34,890 nucleotides of DNA from an uncultured Alphaproteobacteria bacterium (GTDB lineage Bacteria > Pseudomonadota > Alphaproteobacteria > Rs-D84). The DNA lies in assembly GCA_934230415.1 (NCBI GenBank), contig CAKQEW010000008.1, positions 1 to 34,890 of the forward strand. The letters are read 5' to 3'. The position numbers and the translations under genes are program-made. The notes beneath the pieces are model-generated. The model searched no databases, was not told the origin of the DNA, and saw only the letters and a program-made list of their open reading frames with translations. This document shows positions 31,441 through 34,890 of this stretch, one piece after another (the first letter of the stretch is position 1; every line of letters begins with the position of its first letter).

Positions 31441-33495
31441 ATGAATGCTGAACTGCTGGATTTTTTAAAGACCGACCTGCAATTCGTCAAGGGGGTTGGG
31501 CCGGTGCTGGCCGCGCGATTTGACGATGTTCTGGGCGGGCGGCGCGTGTTGGATTTCATGCTGCACATTCCGGCGTATATCCGCGCGCGTGGCGTCACCG
31601 AATGCGTGGCCGATGCGACACCGGGCGAAACACTGACCATACCGTTACAGGTAAAATCACATCGCCGTGGTGGCGTATTTCGTGGGCGGCGCGCCCCGAC
31701 CCAGGTCATATGTAATGATCGTGCCGGTGGCACCGTTATATTACAATTCTTTAATACGCATTTCTTGGATTACTGGTTGGAAAAATTGCCAATTGGCGCG
31801 TGGCGCATGGTCAGTGGCAAATTGGAAAAATCCACGCGGGCGGTAATTAATCATCCGGACTTTATAGAACCCATGGAAAACGCGGCGCGAATCCCATCAA
31901 TCCAGGCGATTTACCCATCTGGCGAAGGATTAACCCAGAAAACATTTGCCGCCGTGCGCGACCAGATTTTTGCCGCCCTGCCCGATAAATTGGCGGGCGA
32001 AACAGATGCAAATGTGCGCGAATTCTTTGACGCGGTGGCACATGTGCATTACCCAGAATCCAACGATGATTTAATGCCAAACGCGACATACATTGTGAAA
32101 TTGGCATATTGGGAATTACTGGCGCACCAGACCGCCATCGCAATCAGTCGCCGTAACCGCCGTGACCCGCGTAATCGGCGCACAGTGCGTGCAAAAAAAT
32201 ACGATTTGATGGATAAATTCCACGCGATATTGCCGTTCGCACTGACCGGCGCACAACAGCGCACAATTCACGAAATCTTTACTGATATGTCGGGCGATGT
32301 GCCGATGATGCGCCTGGTCCAGGGCGATGTCGGCAGTGGGAAAACAATCGTCGCCATGGCGGCCGCAGTGCATATGGCGGAATCTGGGGCACAAACGGCC
32401 ATGCTGGCACCGACCGATGCGCTGGCACTGCAACACTATAATAAATTAAAGCCGATGTGCGATAAAATCGGCATCGTGTGTGATATTCTGACCGGTCGGG
32501 ACAAAGGTGTGGCGCGACGCGAAAAATTAACATCAATTCGTTCGGGGCGTACGCGCCTGGTGATTGGAACGCACGCCCTGTTTTCAGACGATGTGGAATA
32601 TCGTGATTTGGGCCTGGTCATTGTGGATGAACAGCACCGATTCGGCGTGACCCAGCGCGAGGCCCTGCGCGCCAAAGGCGCAAATCCAGACCTGCTGGCG
32701 TTATCGGCGACACCAATTCCGCGGACACTGTCCATGACAATTTATGGCGACATGGATGTGTCAATTATAAATGAAAAACCGGCTGGACGCCTGGCCATCA
32801 AGACAACAAAATTGCCAATCGCACGCATTGGGGATTTAATCGCACGCATATCGGCGCAAATCGCCACCGGGGCCAAGGTGTTCTGGGTATGTCCACTGGT
32901 TGAAGACAGCGAAGACGCACCCGCGGCCGCCGCAACCGCACGATACGATGACCTGAAAAAATATTTTCCGACCGCTGGCCTGGTTCATGGCCAGATGGAT
33001 AAGAAGCAACGCGATGCGACAATGGCGAAATTTGCCGACGATAATTCTGATATGTCATTGCTGGTTGCCACCACGGTCATAGAGGTTGGCATTGACGTCC
33101 CACGTGCAACAATCATGGTGATTGAAAACGCCGAACGATTTGGTCTGGCGGCGTTGCACCAGTTACGCGGTCGCGTCGGGCGCGGCAATACACAATCGTA
33201 TTGCGTTCTGTTGTATGGTGGGGGGCTGTCTGAAAACGGGATGCGACGTTTGGATGTTCTGTGCGATACGGACGATGGTTTTGCAATCGCCGAACAGGAT
33301 TTAATGATGCGCGGTACGGGCGAACTGGTTGGCACACGACAGAGTGGTTGGATAAACTATCACTTTGCCGATTGGCGCGAACATCGCGACCTGTTCCGGA
33401 TGGCGGCGAATGCGGCACGCGACATGACCGTGCCAGACCCGTGGGCGCGCGATTTAATGTTTATCTTTGACCGGGGGGCACAAATCAGTGCGTAA
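31441..33495 (+). CDS. recG: ATP-dependent DNA helicase RecG
   Basis: RecG remodels stalled replication forks and branched DNA. The product from ATG 31441 has 684 residues. The N-terminal wedge domain includes VKGVGPVLAARFDDV and an OB-fold part. The helicase core has LVQGDVGSGKTIVA (about 294) and VIVDEQHRFGVTQR (DEQH box at about 394). ALSATPIPRTLSMTIYGDMDVS, VATTVIEVGIDVPRATIMVIENAERFGLAALHQLRGRVGRG and the end part DLMMRGTGELVGTRQSGW follow. An upstream in-frame TTG would add 12 residues. Its stop overlaps the start of the metalloprotease gene by 8 bases. Confidence 0.96.
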   Translation: MNAELLDFLKTDLQFVKGVGPVLAARFDDVLGGRRVLDFMLHIPAYIRARGVTECVADATPGETLTIPLQVKSHRRGGVFRGRRAPTQVICNDRAGGTVILQFFNTHFLDYWLEKLPIGAWRMVSGKLEKSTRAVINHPDFIEPMENAARIPSIQAIYPSGEGLTQKTFAAVRDQIFAALPDKLAGETDANVREFFDAVAHVHYPESNDDLMPNATYIVKLAYWELLAHQTAIAISRRNRRDPRNRRTVRAKKYDLMDKFHAILPFALTGAQQRTIHEIFTDMSGDVPMMRLVQGDVGSGKTIVAMAAAVHMAESGAQTAMLAPTDALALQHYNKLKPMCDKIGIVCDILTGRDKGVARREKLTSIRSGRTRLVIGTHALFSDDVEYRDLGLVIVDEQHRFGVTQREALRAKGANPDLLALSATPIPRTLSMTIYGDMDVSIINEKPAGRLAIKTTKLPIARIGDLIARISAQIATGAKVFWVCPLVEDSEDAPAAAATARYDDLKKYFPTAGLVHGQMDKKQRDATMAKFADDNSDMSLLVATTVIEVGIDVPRATIMVIENAERFGLAALHQLRGRVGRGNTQSYCVLLYGGGLSENGMRRLDVLCDTDDGFAIAEQDLMMRGTGELVGTRQSGWINYHFADWREHRDLFRMAANAARDMTVPDPWARDLMFIFDRGAQISA

Positions 33496-34783
33496 ATTAT
33501 TTGCATTTTTATTGTGCATGATTTTGGCGTTGCCGGCCGGCGCCGCGTCACTGATAAATGATACGGAAATTGAACGCTATCTGACCGAACTGGTGGCGCC
33601 AATCGCGACCGCGGCGGATATTTCACCCGAACGGTTGCGTGTGCATATCGTGCGTGACAATGATTTCAATGCGTTTGTCATGGGGGGCGAAGATGTGTAT
33701 ATCTATACCGGGTTGCTGACCCAGATAAAAAATCCGAATGCATTACAGGCCGTGGTGGCGCACGAACTGGGCCACACGATTGGCGGCCACATGGCGCAAA
33801 TGTCGGCACGCATGGACGCAGAAATGCACCGTGCAATGTTGATTCAGGCACTGGGTATCGGACTGATGGTGGCGGGTGGCAACCCCAGTCTGGGCGCGGG
33901 TGTACTGGCGGGTTCCAGTGGCGTTGCAACGCAATCATTATTGGCATTTTCACGGGACGAAGAACGCATCGCCGATAACCTGGGGCTGGATTTAATGGTG
34001 CGTGCTGGCCAGGATCCGAACGGATTTATCACAGTATTTGAACAAATGCAGGAACAGACCGGCGCAATGGAATCACGTATAAATCCAACACGTGTGAATC
34101 ACCCACTGACCACCGAACGATTGAAAAATGTGCGCGACCGAATTGCCAAAATGGAATATACCGCGCCCGCCGCAAATCCGGCCCAGGACGCGAAATACGA
34201 ACTGGTGCGGGCAAAGTTGGTTGGGTACCTGGACACACCGGCACGCGTATGCGAATTATACCCGGCACGGGACAAATCAGATGCGGCAATATACGCACGT
34301 GCAATCGCCGCGATGCAGGCGGGAAACCTGGATGCGGCACGCATCGGCACCGGGACATTGATTTCGCGTGACGGAACAAATCCGTATTTTTATGAACTGA
34401 TGGGTGATATCCAATACCAGTTTGGCCACTATGACGACAGTGTCGCCGCGTATTCAGAATCACTGAAACTGGCGGGGAACGCACCACAAATCCAGACGGC
34501 ATTGGCACTGGTTTTAACCGAACGGAATCAGCCCGGCGATCGCGACCGCGCCATTGAATTATGCAAGCGCGCGATTTTAACCACGCCGGCCCCGCTGACA
34601 TATTGGGTGTTGGCACGCGCATATGGCGACGATACCGGACGCAGTGCATGGGCAACCGCCGAATACTATAATATGATTGGCGATGCCAAGAATGCGCGCA
34701 AATACGCGAAAATCGCACAACAGAATTTGAAATCCACCGCCCCAGAATACATCAAATCGGGCGAAATAATTTCAAAAAAATAG
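33488..34783 (+). CDS. M48-family metalloprotease with TPR-like C-terminus (BepA-like)
   Basis: The family degrades or assists misfolded outer-membrane proteins in the periplasm, including LptD in the BepA case. The 431-residue product has a signal peptide (1-20, LFAFLLCMILALPAGAA). The zinc site HELGHTIGGH is at 92-101, with a probable third ligand in SRDEERIADNLGLDL (about 158). A hydrophobic Gly-rich segment lies between. The C-terminal half (about 240-430) looks like TPR repeats (YARAIAAMQAGNLDAA, YYELMGDIQYQFGHYDDSVAAYSESL). The GTG start is chosen because GGGGGG lies about 9 bases upstream. It overlaps recG and ends before a terminator. Confidence 0.88.
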   Translation: MRKLFAFLLCMILALPAGAASLINDTEIERYLTELVAPIATAADISPERLRVHIVRDNDFNAFVMGGEDVYIYTGLLTQIKNPNALQAVVAHELGHTIGGHMAQMSARMDAEMHRAMLIQALGIGLMVAGGNPSLGAGVLAGSSGVATQSLLAFSRDEERIADNLGLDLMVRAGQDPNGFITVFEQMQEQTGAMESRINPTRVNHPLTTERLKNVRDRIAKMEYTAPAANPAQDAKYELVRAKLVGYLDTPARVCELYPARDKSDAAIYARAIAAMQAGNLDAARIGTGTLISRDGTNPYFYELMGDIQYQFGHYDDSVAAYSESLKLAGNAPQIQTALALVLTERNQPGDRDRAIELCKRAILTTPAPLTYWVLARAYGDDTGRSAWATAEYYNMIGDAKNARKYAKIAQQNLKSTAPEYIKSGEIISKK

Positions 34784-34797
34784 TTCGCGGAACATCA

Positions 34798-34830
34798 CGG
34801 CTCTATTCGCCGGTTCTAATCCGGACCCGC
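34798..34830 (+). ncRNA. Second copy of the paired-hairpin motif seen at 52-90
   Basis: Two overlapping 4-bp hairpins with 7-base loops occur: CGGC-TCTATTC-GCCG (34798-34812) and CCGG-TTCTAAT-CCGG (34810-34824). They share the central bases. Loops and spacing match the motif at the start of the window while stem bases differ in a compensating way. It lies 14 bases after the metalloprotease stop and is followed by a terminator. No acceptor stem is present, so it is not a tRNA. The lower confidence reflects that only two copies are seen. Confidence 0.35.
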
Positions 34831-34845
34831 CCAAGATTATAAAAA

Positions 34846-34872
34846 CACCCGCCTGAACGGCGGGCATTTTTT
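34846..34872 (+). terminator. Terminator after the recG-metalloprotease operon
   Basis: CCCGCC-TGAAC-GGCGGG is followed by CATTTTTTAT. The rest of the window (to 34890) shows no further feature. Confidence 0.85.
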
Positions 34873-34890
34873 ATAATGGGGCGGATAACC

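Overview
This window looks like the chromosome of a Gram-negative, probably host-associated and at least partly anaerobic alphaproteobacterium. Outer-membrane machinery (BamE, LptC/LptB, an OmpA-type lipoprotein, an autotransporter), a CarD-type regulator and a 1170-residue pyruvate:ferredoxin oxidoreductase point that way. The taxonomic placement is inference; no rRNA gene is present. Most genes have a mid-GC host composition, and many sit behind readable sigma70-type promoters (TTGACA/TATAAT-like boxes, usually 17 bp apart) and compact hairpin terminators.

Layout. 1-211: the end of an unidentified structured RNA, a shared terminator and tRNA-Arg(TCT). 270-2650: a strikingly AT-rich accessory island with an IS200/IS605-like end hairpin, an IS1595-type transposase remnant and a convergent type II restriction-modification pair (beta-class adenine methyltransferase plus a PD-(D/E)XK endonuclease with a zinc ribbon). 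2650-8710: a possible small gene, a DUF308/HdeD membrane protein, an EamA transporter, ssb, rho, an overlapping spanin-like pair, and a ureohydrolase coupled to a basic secreted protein. 8800-9290: tRNA-Pro(TGG) followed by a gene-free stretch carrying tRNA-derived repeats. 9323-14323: a 1666-residue autotransporter. 14420-16534: enolase, a superinfection-immunity-like membrane protein, a composite intergenic repeat, and an unlisted 52-residue gene. 16622-22761: OmpA-type lipoprotein, a secreted protein, lptC-lptB, a Cys-rich secreted protein behind carD, and another secreted protein. 22823-26769: nifJ-bamE. 26919-34783: an unknown protein, a CtpA-type protease, a degenerate Fic protein paired with an APH-like kinase, a second composite repeat, a secreted protein, and recG overlapping an M48 metalloprotease. 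The window ends with a second copy of the RNA-like motif seen at its start.

How the genes fit together. Core information genes (ssb, rho, eno, recG) alternate with a rich envelope and secretion set, and PFOR supplies acetyl-CoA and reduced ferredoxin. The most interesting candidates for something new are: the Fic-like protein (HPFxxGN replaced by QPFEDFN) in a tight operon with an APH-fold kinase; the paired mutually exclusive hairpins with matching base changes at both window ends; two nested composite intergenic repeats, one of which supplies a terminator; and apparently leaderless promoters ahead of lptC and of the basic secreted protein.
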